The notes beneath the pieces were generated by a model that was not told the origin of the DNA, searched no databases, and saw nothing but the letters and a program-made list of their open reading frames with translations. From Vitis vinifera (Eukaryota > Streptophyta > Magnoliopsida > Vitales > Vitaceae), in contig NC_081810.1 in assembly GCF_030704535.1 (NCBI RefSeq), positions 2,089,501-2,153,500 of the forward strand: a stretch of DNA of 64,000 nt. Reading direction: 5' to 3'. Shown in pieces: positions 9,801-18,299 of this stretch. Every line of letters begins with the position of its first letter. Within the stretch, counting starts at the first letter, position 1. Position numbers and translations under genes: made by a program.

Positions 9801-10088
9801 GAAGTCAGAGAAAGCGCATCCATCCGGATGGCAGATTATCAACAAAGAGCATCAGCGCATTACAATCGAAAAATCAGGCCCAGAAACTTCAAAAATGGTA
9901 CGCTAGTACTTAGAAAAGTTTTTGAAAATACTGCTGAAGTAGGCGCAGGAAAATTCCAAGCCAATTGGAAAGGACCCTACATAGTGTCTAAGGCAAATGA
10001 AAATGGAGCCTATCATTTACAAAAGCTAGATGGCACTCCGTTACTCAGACCATGGAATGTGTTTAATTTAAAGCAGTATTATCAGTAG
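6825..10088 (+). CDS. pol: Pol: reverse transcriptase, two RNase H domains, integrase
   Basis: The frame has no ATG suited to initiate Pol and depends on readthrough from Gag. Reverse transcriptase comes first: FIREVSYPDWLANVV, then FLDAFSGYHQ near 7331, then the catalytic YIDD near 7524. The usual gypsy RNase H follows (YYVSRALADVETRYSKMELT near 8040). A second, archaeal-type RNase H starts WTLRVDGASRSSGSGVG near 8365 with its own acidic residues (NNEAEYEA, YSDSQLV). Integrase has an HHCC zinc finger (H..H near 9050, CDKCQRY near 9160), then the DDE core with WGMDIVGP near 9243, ADNGPQFD near 9430 and the Glu of NGQAEATNKT near 9530, and a C-terminal region ending RPWNVFNLKQYYQ. Enzymatic residues look intact; the upstream stops and the protease change are the visible defects. 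Confidence 0.95.
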   Translation, partial: QLLGPVDKDPPVADPLQTIQISEENDHLTNISSLMTQEETQSIQNILRSNHDIFAWTHSDMKGIHPSIASHKLNVFPAARPIRQKIRRFHPDRQRVIQDEINKLLEAGFIREVSYPDWLANVVVVPKKEGKWRVCVDYTNLNNACPKDSFPLPRIDQIVDSTYGQGMPSFLDAFSGYHQIPMSPDDEEKTTFITPHGLYCYKVMPFGLKNAGATYQRLMTKIFKPLIGRSVEVYIDDIVVKSKTREQHILHLQEVFYLLRKYDMKLNPSKCAFGVSAGKFLGFMVSQRGIEVSPDQFKAVMETPPPRNKKELQRLTGKLVALGRFIARFTDELQPFFLAIRKAGTQGWTDNCQNALERIKHCLMHPPILSSPIPKEKLYMYLAVSEWAISAVLFRCPSPKEQKPVYYVSRALADVETRYSKMELTALALRSAAQKLRPYFQAHPVIVLTDQPLRSILHKPDLTGRMLQWAIELSEFGIEFQPRLSKKGQVMADFVLEYSRRPDQHHESGEQEWWTLRVDGASRSSGSGVGLLLQSPTGEHLEQAIRLGFSASNNEAEYEAILSGSDLALALSVSKLRIYSDSQLVVRHVQKEYEAKDSRMARYLAKVRSTLQQFTEWTIEKIKRADNGRADALAGIAASLPIREAILLPIHVQANPSVAENSTCNSIEADQADDQEWTHDIAEYLRTGTLPEDPKRAHKIRVQAARFTLIGGHLYKRSFTGPYLRCLGHSEAQYVLAELHEGICGNHTGGRSLAHRAHSQGYYWPTMKKDAAAYVQKCDKCQRYAPIPHIPSVALKSVSSPWPFAQWGMDIVGPLPAAPAQKKFLLVATDYFSKWVEAEAYASIKDKDVTKFVWKNIVCHFGIPQIIIADNGPQFDSIAFRNFCSELNIRNSYSTPRYPQSNGQAEATNKTLVNALKKRLEQAKGKWVEELPGVLWAYRTTPGRPTGNTPFALTYGMDAVIPTEIGLPTIRTDAAKQKDADTELGRNLDWADEVRESASIRMADYQQRASAHYNRKIRPRNFKNGTLVLRKVFENTAEVGAGKFQANWKGPYIVSKANENGAYHLQKLDGTPLLRPWNVFNLKQYYQ

Positions 10089-10226
10089 AAAGTGTACACA
10101 AGTGCAAATGAGAAAGAAGTAAGTTTTATTGATATGAGTAAATGTAAATTACAAAGAGACATCCGGACCACAAAAATATACAGAAGGAAAAATTACAGCA
10201 GAAAAATTGCAAGAAGAGATAAACTA

Positions 10227-12655
10227 TCAGGGAGCAGGTTTCTCATGGAGCTTCTTTTCTTCACTTGGAGGAATTGAAGGGGTATCTCGCTTTATACCGT
10301 TCTTCTTCATGCAGCAGCGATACCCAAAGATAAATGTATCATCCACTTGTCTCTGGTAATCCGCTGCAAGTTCCTCCCTTTCCACAGCAAACTCCCGTTC
10401 AAGTTCCTCTTTTTGCACATCCAGACGCAGCTGCAAGTCTTCCTTCTGTTTCTTTTCATTCAAAACTTCTGTTCGGAGTCGACTCAATTCATCCCTTAGC
10501 CGGGCTGCCTCACCCTCCGCCTCATGAAGGCGGCCCGCAGTTGATTCTTCTCGACCCTTTGCCTCAGCCAACTCCACCCGGAGGGCTTCATTTTCCTCTC
10601 GCATGGTGGATAGACTGGCCTCAGCCTCCTCCATTCTCAGACGCAGTTGATTTTCAATCTCTTGGTGCCGAGAGGAGAAGGTCCTCATATAGTCTGCGGT
10701 CTGCAGCAGCTGAGTAAAAAGAGCGTGTTGTTGAGACATGCTGCGGAGGCCCCTCACCAGCTAACACACAAACAAGAAAAGCAAAAACATAAATCATACT
10801 ACAACAAACACATCAGTGCAACAAAAAGTCAAAAAGCAAAAACACAAGACAACGGTGTACCGTTTCTATCATATCAAACATCTTAGCAGAGGGCTTGATG
10901 GCTTTCCAGTCAGGAGTAATCTGCTTTAACTTAGCTTCCAACTCCGCGTAGCTGAAAGGGCTAGCGGGAGCGGCATCATCAGCAGATTCCTCCTCGGATA
11001 AGGAAGGAGAGGGTAGCTCGTGTCCCGGAATCGGAGCCCCCATATTTTCGTCCGGGCACATAGGTCCGGATGCATCCTCAGCCGGAATTATTGCCGGAGC
11101 GGCTGAGGTCTCAGTAGCCATCTCCACCTCGCCTCCATCCGGATGAGCGTCATGAGCAGAAGCGCAGCTAATTTCAATCTCTTGCTGCCGCTCTTGAAGC
11201 CGCTCAAAGAGTTCGGACTGTAGATCGCGCGTCAAACGCGGCTTCTTGAGGGGAGGCCCTTTCACCAGGACTATAGCCAGGCGATCCGGGTCGTCGGAAG
11301 GCTGACTTTGGCTTTCTGCTCCCGCTTCCTCCAACGGGGCCGTTTCAGCTGCATCAGCATCCGGATTAAGGTTGCCCGGACGGTTGATAGATGCAGCTTC
11401 CTCAGCCACGTTAGCCAGACGCGCAGCCGCGACCAAGGAAGGACCTGAGTGATTCAACCCCGACATGCGTCCGGGGCCGCTTGAGATAGAGTGCGGAGCA
11501 GCATTTACTGGCTCCTCTATCATTACTTCCCCCTCATAGGTAGTTTGGGGAGGAGGGAACTCCTTGGGAGGAGTGGGTTCCTTCACATCCTTCCCATGCT
11601 TCTTCACTAGCTTCCCCCTCTTGCCTGGAATTTTCTTTGAAGGAGGGTCCGGCCCCCCTTTCTGTCCGGGAGCCTTCCGGATAGTGCCTTCAGTTTTTTT
11701 CTGATCTCTATCCTCCAGGAGCTTTCGCCGCCTTTCAGCGTCAGCCTCTTTAGCTTCCTGATAGAGGGGGAGCTCCTTCACTGTATAATGCTCCCCAGGC
11801 ACTATCTCATCCTTTGCCAGTTTCCTAGGAAGAATATTGATAACATATTCCTGGGGCTCCCGGACGACCTCTGTCAAATTCCGCGCGGAAAGCAATGTTT
11901 TGTAGGCCCTCTCCTTGGGGTCTATTTCAAATAATTTGCAGACGCAGGCAAAGGACGCCTTTTCCACCCAATCCACAAGGTGGCCCCTCAATTCCAAACC
12001 TGCATTGTCAGCAACAAAAGGTGAGAATTCTGTCCGGAAAAATCAGAAAAAATCAGCAAAGCAAAATCCGGATAAAAAATCGCAAAACAAGATTACCCGG
12101 AATTTTTAAGCTATAATTCGGAGAAAAATGCCTCGACGGATGCTGCGATAGCCCCGCCCATCCACCCCAGACTGCCACCAGCCCCTTCGCCCCTCCCTTT
12201 GTCGAATCTGGCAGTTCTGTCACCATTTGAAGGGAGGGCAGGTGAGCGGACACACTGAAGATATCATTCTTTGCTTTCTTCAGGGAATAGACAAAGAACA
12301 ATTCCAGTAGCGTAAGGTCGAGGCTGTACAGCATGTTGATAATGCTGCATCCCATCAGCACCCGGACAAGGTTGGGATGAATGAAGATGGGTGGAATCTG
12401 AGAGAAGTGGAGGAATTCCTTGAACAAGGCTGGCAGAGGGAACCGGAGCCCCGCGTTGAATTGTTCCTTTGTGAAGAGGATAGCGTTTTTTCCACCTTTC
12501 TCACTAGGCATAGCCGCCTCCTCGTTCACCAGGTCTATCAATACGTCATGGGGGATGCGGAATCGCTCCCGGAACTCCTTCGCATTTAGTTTATCTATCG
12601 CCTTTTCGCCAGCCTCGCTGACCCGGACAGACGAAACAGTCTTTTTTGGAGCCAT
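10227..12655 (-). CDS. Spliced antisense ORF of Tat-lineage element (743 aa)
   Basis: Three exons on the strand opposite to pol: 12655-12097, 11999-10861 and 10760-10227. Introns of 97 and 100 bp have GT-AG ends and the phases fit (phase 1, then phase 0), giving 744 codons including the stop. The first acceptor, TGCTGACAATGCAG, is a good plant site. Residues 1 to about 190 form a globular domain (KFRER-like basic start, then LFTKEQFNAGLRFPLP and IHPNLVRVLMG). The middle is basic and then acidic, low in complexity and probably disordered. The C-terminal third is a heptad-rich coiled coil (about residues 590-710) ending with GYRCCMKKNGI. Antisense ORFs in this position are known from Tat/Retand elements, but their function is unknown. 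Pol and this ORF end tail-to-tail, 138 bp apart. Splicing is predicted, not shown. Confidence 0.82.
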
Positions 12656-13123
12656 TTCTTACCACAAAGCCAAAGCAAAATCTACACGCAAAAACAATGC
12701 AAACGGTTCAGACCAAGCAATCAGAAAATACACAAACCCTAACTCAAAGCCGTCAGAAAAACCCCTCAAAAACCCCTCCAAACAACAGCAAAGTACCAAC
12801 ATTCAACAACAATTGCAAACGACTCGTCCAAAACAATGCCCAAGCAAGCCAGAAAACAAGTGTAAAGAACCAGCAAACGCAACCAAAGGAACGGCAGTAG
12901 CAAAGAGATGCGTACCAAATATAGCACCGAAGAAGAAGAACGGGTACCGCCTTGATACAAAATCACCAGCAGCAAACCAACAAAGTCGCGATGCAAAAGC
13001 ACTGGTACAAAAGAGCTTTCGGAGTTTTTTTTCTCAGAAAAGCAAAGGGCGTAGAAAAAGCAGTAAGAAGAAAGACTCTCAAGAGAATGCAGTAGGAAAA
13101 AATACAAAAAGAGGTACAGTACC

Positions 13124-13133
13124 CTATTTATAG
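13124..13133 (-). promoter_or_regulatory. Candidate TATA box for the antisense ORF
   Basis: Read on the minus strand the sequence is CTATAAATAG, a textbook plant TATA box, about 470 bp upstream of the antisense ATG at 12655 and outside the LTR. It would give the antisense ORF its own promoter within the element. No other strong minus-strand TATA was noticed between 12,660 and 13,360. The start site itself is not visible. Confidence 0.5.
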
Positions 13134-13347
13134 CAGGACAGCCCCTCGGAAAGCCAAACCAACAGCCATGTTATCATTGAAACGACATATTGTCTGGGGA
13201 TACGCAGGGTCGGCGGCTCGTCATAAATGCCTTTTTGGCTTCCGCACCCCCACTCTCCACATGGCCCAGTCAGACGAAGGGACTTCTTCAGTTTTCAAAA
13301 GCCAGTTATTTTTAACCCGCCCATTTTTTAGGCAAAATAGGCAAGTT

Positions 13348-13361
13348 AAAAAGGGGGGCAA
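13348..13361 (+). other. Polypurine tract
   Basis: AAAAAGGGGGGCAA directly abuts the TG of the 3' LTR and is the expected primer site for plus-strand DNA synthesis during reverse transcription. Confidence 0.88.
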
Positions 13362-14330
13362 TGTAGGGACCCCTCCCCTTGGGAAACACGTGGCACGCAG
13401 CTCATAGTGACGCGTGGCACGTGTTATCAGCCGGACCATCATTATCCGGATTCCCCTAAGGATATGCATGGTGCAGATATCCTATCCGGACCGCCTCAAG
13501 GAAAGGCAAACGACGTTTCATCTTCTCCTATCCAAGGAAGAGCAAACGACGCTGGCAGAGCGTACACATCCGGATAGTCTCCACAACACATCCGGATACG
13601 GACCATCATTATCCGAATTCCCCTAAGGATATGCATGGTGCAGATATCCTATCCGGACCGCCTCAAGGAAAGGCAAACGAGTCATCTTCTCCTATCCAAG
13701 GAAGAGCAAACGACGCTGGCAGAGCGTACACATCCGGATAGTCTCCACAACACATCCGGATAGTCAGCATGAGCCATCCGGATATAAATCTTCTGGATGG
13801 TCAATTAAAGTAAAGCGAGTCTTACACGCAATCACAACAAGCAGCCATGGCCCACATCCCATCACCTGCAGAATGAGAAGACAAGAGGAAGTGACAGCAA
13901 GTCACTTCCCACGATCATTCTGCATAATCGCTTCCCACGATCTCTGACGGCCGCATCACCTACCATAGTCTCTGACAGCCATTCATAGGATGATAGTGCT
14001 CCTACTAACACCTATTGTCATCATCACAACAGAAAAGATCTCCTCACCATTAATGAGAGGAACAGTACCCCTGAAGCTGGATATATATACCTTCGCACGA
14101 AGAAGAAAGGGGATCTCCTGGTAACCTCTTGATACTTAAAAAAAGGCCAACTGATTTATATATCTCTTTCTCACCATGGCTAATAAAACCATCGGAGGGT
14201 GCGTCCGGACACCCTGTCCGGATGCCTTTTGCAGGTGCAACCACTGAATCAAGAACCCCTTGTGTGTTGAGAATCACGTGTCCATCCATATAGCAGCAAC
14301 GTGGACCATCGGATACGCGAGGCGACAACA
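13362..14330 (+). repeat. 3' LTR of gypsy element
   Basis: The 969-bp copy of the 5' LTR begins TGTAGGGACCC and ends CGACAACA. The four differences from the 5' LTR are one transversion (T/G at 13366) and three transitions, one of which falls in a CCGG/CCGA motif. It includes the 167-bp internal duplication and the TATA box. Confidence 0.96.
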
Positions 14331-14335
14331 CCTAT
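14331..14335. repeat. Right target-site duplication of gypsy element (CCTAT)
   Basis: Exact copy of 3509-3513, directly after the terminal CA of the 3' LTR. Confidence 0.95.
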
Positions 14336-14410
14336 GAGCTTGTGTAAGGTTTCCAAAGAAAACAAGATAGAAAAGTAGTGCGAACAAAGCACTCCAAGAC
14401 CAATTTTATG

Positions 14411-14412
<2 letters not shown>

Positions 14413-14460
<48 letters not shown>
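14413..14460. repeat. (AT)24 microsatellite
   Basis: Uninterrupted AT dinucleotide run about 80 bp to the right of the gypsy insertion. Likely length-polymorphic. Confidence 0.97.
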
Positions 14461-14461
<1 letters not shown>

Positions 14462-14464
<3 letters not shown>

Positions 14465-16740
14465 GTTATTGGAGCATAGAAAATAAGGGGTTGTTTGGAA
14501 AGTATTTTTGAAAACTTTTTTTTTTTTTTTTCGGAATAGAAAACATTTAAGAACATCTTTAACAATTGTTGTCCATGCTTTCAACTCCATATTCTCAAAT
14601 TAGTATTATTGGAGAATAGCCTAAAGTTGTTTACTATATTTTTTTTATACTTTTAATTGAACAAAAAACACGAAAACAAACACAAAAAATACAAAATAAA
14701 AACACAAAGAACAAATCCCCAAGCAATACATCCATATAACAAAATTGAACCGAGCCTCAAATTCATTTAAGTCCATCGCCATTGTTACTAAATTTTTTGT
14801 TTTACTTGTTTTATAAAATTGTTTTTATTAATTCAACCATTTAAAAAAAAACTATTTTCAAAATTCATTTTTCAAGCATAATTTTGTTTTGAAAATACTA
14901 AAAAAAAATTGTTCTTCATAATTGTTTTTGGAAATACTAGCCAAACAAAATTAAATTCAAGGAGAGTCTTGTCTCCTTTCTCCGCTATTAACTTCATTTT
15001 TCTATTTTACTTAGGAAAGGAGGTGAGCGTGGTAGGACCATGTGAAGTGTGTGAGGTGCATGTTGTCCGAGAAGATTAATTGTTGAGCCTCATGTGCAGC
15101 TCCAATGCTTAGGTGCCCACATTTGATTACTCACTCCAATCTTTGCCATTAGCAATACAAACATCCTCAATTCCTTAACCTACTTTGCTACCAATTCTAA
15201 TCTCTGTTTGATCCAAGCCAGCAACTTTTGTCATAGTCAGTCCATAGCTTCATTGAGATACATGTTTTGGGCATCGATGTTCATACCTTTCCATTTTTTA
15301 ATGTTTTCTTCTCAAAAAAAGTGTTTTGTAAAAACAATTTCAAATAAAGCACTATCGCTGAAAACACCTTAAATAAAAATACTATTAAACATATTATTAA
15401 AGTGTATTTAACAATGATTCTGAGAAACGTTTTTAATATTTTTAATATTTGAAAATTTTTATCATCCAAGTGTTAAGAATTACTCTCAAATACACTATTA
15501 ATCTGAAACTACTTATTTTGCAAGTGTTGTGATAATGATTTTTTGTTTCCTTGTGTATGAAAAAATTATTTTACACGTTGGTTGGTTGCAAATAAAAATA
15601 TATGATATATTTATTAAATTGATATTATCTATTATGATTTACAAAGTAATTTTAATATCAAATAAATTCACCCATTAACAATTCATTATAATCATTATAT
15701 TACATTTATTTTAACCATTATAATTTATAGTAATTAATATAAAATTTATGTGAGTTCCATATCATTTTAAAGTATTCTCATTAGCTAGCTCCAGAATCCC
15801 ACCATGAATTTATTGAAAACCCTAAGAAGCAATTGGATTTATATTCTAACATGAGTGCCAATCAAAAACCATGTGATATAAACATTCTATTAAATTTATG
15901 ATCTAAAATTTATATTGAGGACTTTGAATTGAATATTAAGTTAAATTGAGTAAAAATCTATATTGAGTACTTTTGGATTGGAAAGGAAATCTTCGTTAAT
16001 TTCATCTCTACTAGTCAAAATAAATTACTTTCACATATATTTTATTCTTTGGTTATTTAATTGTGAAAATATATATTAAAAAAGTGTTTGATAAAACTTA
16101 ATACTTATTACTTGATTATTTAAGTTAGCTTTAAGTTAAATTATATTTAAGTTATTGAATCAAAACTTATTACTTAATTTTTATTTTAAGTATTAAGGTT
16201 GGTTTGGTAAAATTAATTTATGACTTATTCTAAGTTATTAAATTGGCATATTTATCCTTATAAATTATAACTAGGATAAATGAAGTCAAATAATAATAAA
16301 TGTTGTGAAACAACAAATGAGATTATGGAGGCAATTAGAGCAAATGAAGATAAAAAAGTAAAATAAAAATGTGAACTTAAGAATAAGTTAATTATTTTTA
16401 CTTATTACTTAAAATTATTTTTTACTTCAATCATACCATTAAGTTATTTTATCAAATATACTTAATTTACTTAATAACTTAAATAAAGTTATTAAATCAC
16501 TTTAAGTTATTAAATTGGATTACCGGACACCCACTAAGTCTACACCTTATTTTTTAATTAAAATATTTTTTTTAAAGTTCTTTCTTTTCTTGTAGTTTTT
16601 TAACTAAAATATTGATAAGGTAGGACATCATCATCTAATTGTATTTAATACGTATCTTATGGGTTGGTGCAAAAGACTCCAAGGCAATTGATATTGCTTT
16701 TGCTAATTTTAAAACGAAGTAGTAGGAGAGAGAGAAATGG
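14462..16740. other. AT-rich intergenic DNA
   Basis: No gene is visible between the gypsy element and the first UGT. The stretch is mostly A/T runs and short inverted repeats; see the palindromic MITE-like segment at about 16198-16533. Confidence 0.6.
16198..16533. mobile_element. Possible palindromic MITE-like segment
   Basis: The left edge (GGTTGGTTTGGTAAAATTAATTTATGACTTA) and the reverse complement of the right edge (GGGTGTCCGGTAATCCAATTTAATAACTTA) are loosely similar. The interior contains repeated forms of ACTTAAGTTATT in both orientations. Ends and target-site duplication are not resolved, so this may simply be AT-rich low-complexity DNA. Confidence 0.3.
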
Positions 16741-16758
16741 TTGAATTGTAGCTTTTTC

Positions 16759-18252
16759 TTATGTCAAGGGCATGATCTTGTTCTCTTGTTCCAACTTGGT
16801 CTTCTCCCTCCTTGACAATGCTGCACTGAAGAATTCATCCATGGCTTTCATTGAGGACCCCTTGAAACCTTCTTCATCTCTAATGGCATCCTTGATGATG
16901 TCTCTTACTTCATGTGCCTTTCTTCTCATTTCCTTCCCTTTCTCTGTATCATTCATCACCAACTCAATCTTTTTCACTATGTCTTCATGCTTAACCTCAC
17001 ACCTAGGCCCTCTCGCCACCTCCACACAAACTCCAACTTCTTTCTCCAAAAGCACGACATTGGAGAACTGATCGGCCGCCATCGGCCACCCGATGATTGG
17101 TACCCCATGGCTGAGGGCTTCAAGCACTGAGTTCCATCCACAGTGGCTTAAAAATGCAGAAATGGATTTATGGGACAAAATTTCCACCTGGGGTGCCCAT
17201 TTATGGACAAGTAAACCTCTTTTCTGATCTTGAATTCGTTGTTCGAATCCTTGGGGCAACCACTCTTCAGCCTTGAATTCTGAGTTTATGTCAAACCCTG
17301 TTGGTGGTCTGACAACCCAGATGAAGTACTTGCCGCTGACCTCCAACGCGGTGGCCAACTGCATCATTTGGGATTCAGAGATTGTGTTTTGAGAACCAAA
17401 ACATATGTATAGAACTGAATTCAAAGGCTTTGAATCGAGCCATTTGTTGCAGGGATCTGGTGTGATACCGGGCACTTTTCCTGCACCAGCATGGTTTTCC
17501 ATGGATAGGAGAACCGGTCCAACCGGCCAAACAGGCCTGCCGATTTTCCGCCTGAAGTACATCAATCCAATTTTGTCAAGCTCCCCCACTGTGTTAACCA
17601 ATAGTCCATCGGAATTCAACCACTCAGGAAACACCTTTTTCAGAAAAACCGCAAAAGGATCGTTACCATCGGCAAGTCTGAGGTTTTCCGGCAGCTGAGT
17701 TACATGAATCTTGGAAGCTTCTGGGAAATCAGGCAGGGTAAATTCATCGGAATCGGCCCCAAGGTGAGGCATGTTCGTCCAGAGAGAGTAGTAACACGCC
17801 ATGCCAAAACCCCCTCCGCCTACAAAAATGGCATGAGACACCCCAAACTCATGGGCAATCTCAACAGACCAGCCAAAAAACATGTCCACGACTAGGCAGA
17901 GTGGGAGGTGGCCATTTTGCTCAGCAATAAGTTCAGAAATGAGTTTTCTGAAAGGGAGTTTGAGAGACAAGGAAGCCTCAATGAAGCGAAAGATGAGAGG
18001 GTAAGGAAGAGCATTGGTGTTCTCAGTGTTGGGAGGGAGGCCATGGTCTGAGCTGTTGAATGGGATTTCAACAAGACGAATGGAGGTGTTTGGAGGAAGA
18101 GAGGATCTGAGTTTTTTTATGTTGAGAGGTGTGTTAACAAAAGTGATGGTGCAGCCTCTTTTCTTCTGTATTTCAAGAGCTAAAGCAAGGAAAGGGATGA
18201 TATGACCTTGTGCCATGAATGGAAACATCACTATATTTTCCTTCTTTTCCAT
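16759..18252 (-). CDS. UDP-glycosyltransferase, UGT92-type (497 aa)
   Basis: A family-1 UDP-sugar-dependent glycosyltransferase of the cytosol that should transfer a sugar, probably glucose, to a small acceptor. The frame is intronless and the start ATG at 18252 gives the usual N-terminus (ENIVMFPFMAQGH). The catalytic His is residue 17 and its Asp partner is probably D123 (LVVDMFFGWS). The plant sugar-binding PSPG box is exactly 44 residues, W352 to Q395, with HCGWNS near 370 and the final DQ that often goes with UDP-glucose use. Length matches the family. Overall similarity is to UGT92A1 of Arabidopsis (At5g12890); the acceptor is unknown. A related copy in the same orientation lies 5.1 kb to the right. 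Family call is firm, the subfamily is recalled and the substrate is open. Confidence 0.93.
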   Translation of the reverse strand: MEKKENIVMFPFMAQGHIIPFLALALEIQKKRGCTITFVNTPLNIKKLRSSLPPNTSIRLVEIPFNSSDHGLPPNTENTNALPYPLIFRFIEASLSLKLPFRKLISELIAEQNGHLPLCLVVDMFFGWSVEIAHEFGVSHAIFVGGGGFGMACYYSLWTNMPHLGADSDEFTLPDFPEASKIHVTQLPENLRLADGNDPFAVFLKKVFPEWLNSDGLLVNTVGELDKIGLMYFRRKIGRPVWPVGPVLLSMENHAGAGKVPGITPDPCNKWLDSKPLNSVLYICFGSQNTISESQMMQLATALEVSGKYFIWVVRPPTGFDINSEFKAEEWLPQGFEQRIQDQKRGLLVHKWAPQVEILSHKSISAFLSHCGWNSVLEALSHGVPIIGWPMAADQFSNVVLLEKEVGVCVEVARGPRCEVKHEDIVKKIELVMNDTEKGKEMRRKAHEVRDIIKDAIRDEEGFKGSSMKAMDEFFSAALSRREKTKLEQENKIMPLT

Positions 18253-18299
18253 TGCTCTTGATCAAGATGTATGGTGGTTGAGGTTGAGGATGAGGCACA

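Larger units (their letters stand above)
3514..14330 (+). mobile_element. Complete Ty3/gypsy LTR retrotransposon, Tat/Retand-type
   Basis: The element is 10,817 bp and has everything expected of a complete copy: two 969-bp LTRs (TG...CA), a 5-bp target-site duplication, a primer-binding site, gag, protease, reverse transcriptase, RNase H, a second archaeal-type RNase H, integrase and a polypurine tract. The second RNase H between the first RNase H and integrase, together with a long antisense ORF between integrase and the 3' LTR, points to the Tat lineage (Retand/Ogre group). The LTRs differ at four positions (3518, about 3725, about 4289, about 4291), or 0.41 percent, so insertion is recent. 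This copy is probably not autonomous because gag-pol carries two in-frame stops and an altered protease motif. It is not Gret1 as I remember it, whose LTRs are about 0.8 kb. Confidence 0.95.

Noticed and set aside
3514-14330. Identity with the grape element Gret1
   Set aside because: LTR length here is 969 bp, while Gret1 LTRs are about 0.8 kb as I recall; without alignment the two should not be equated.
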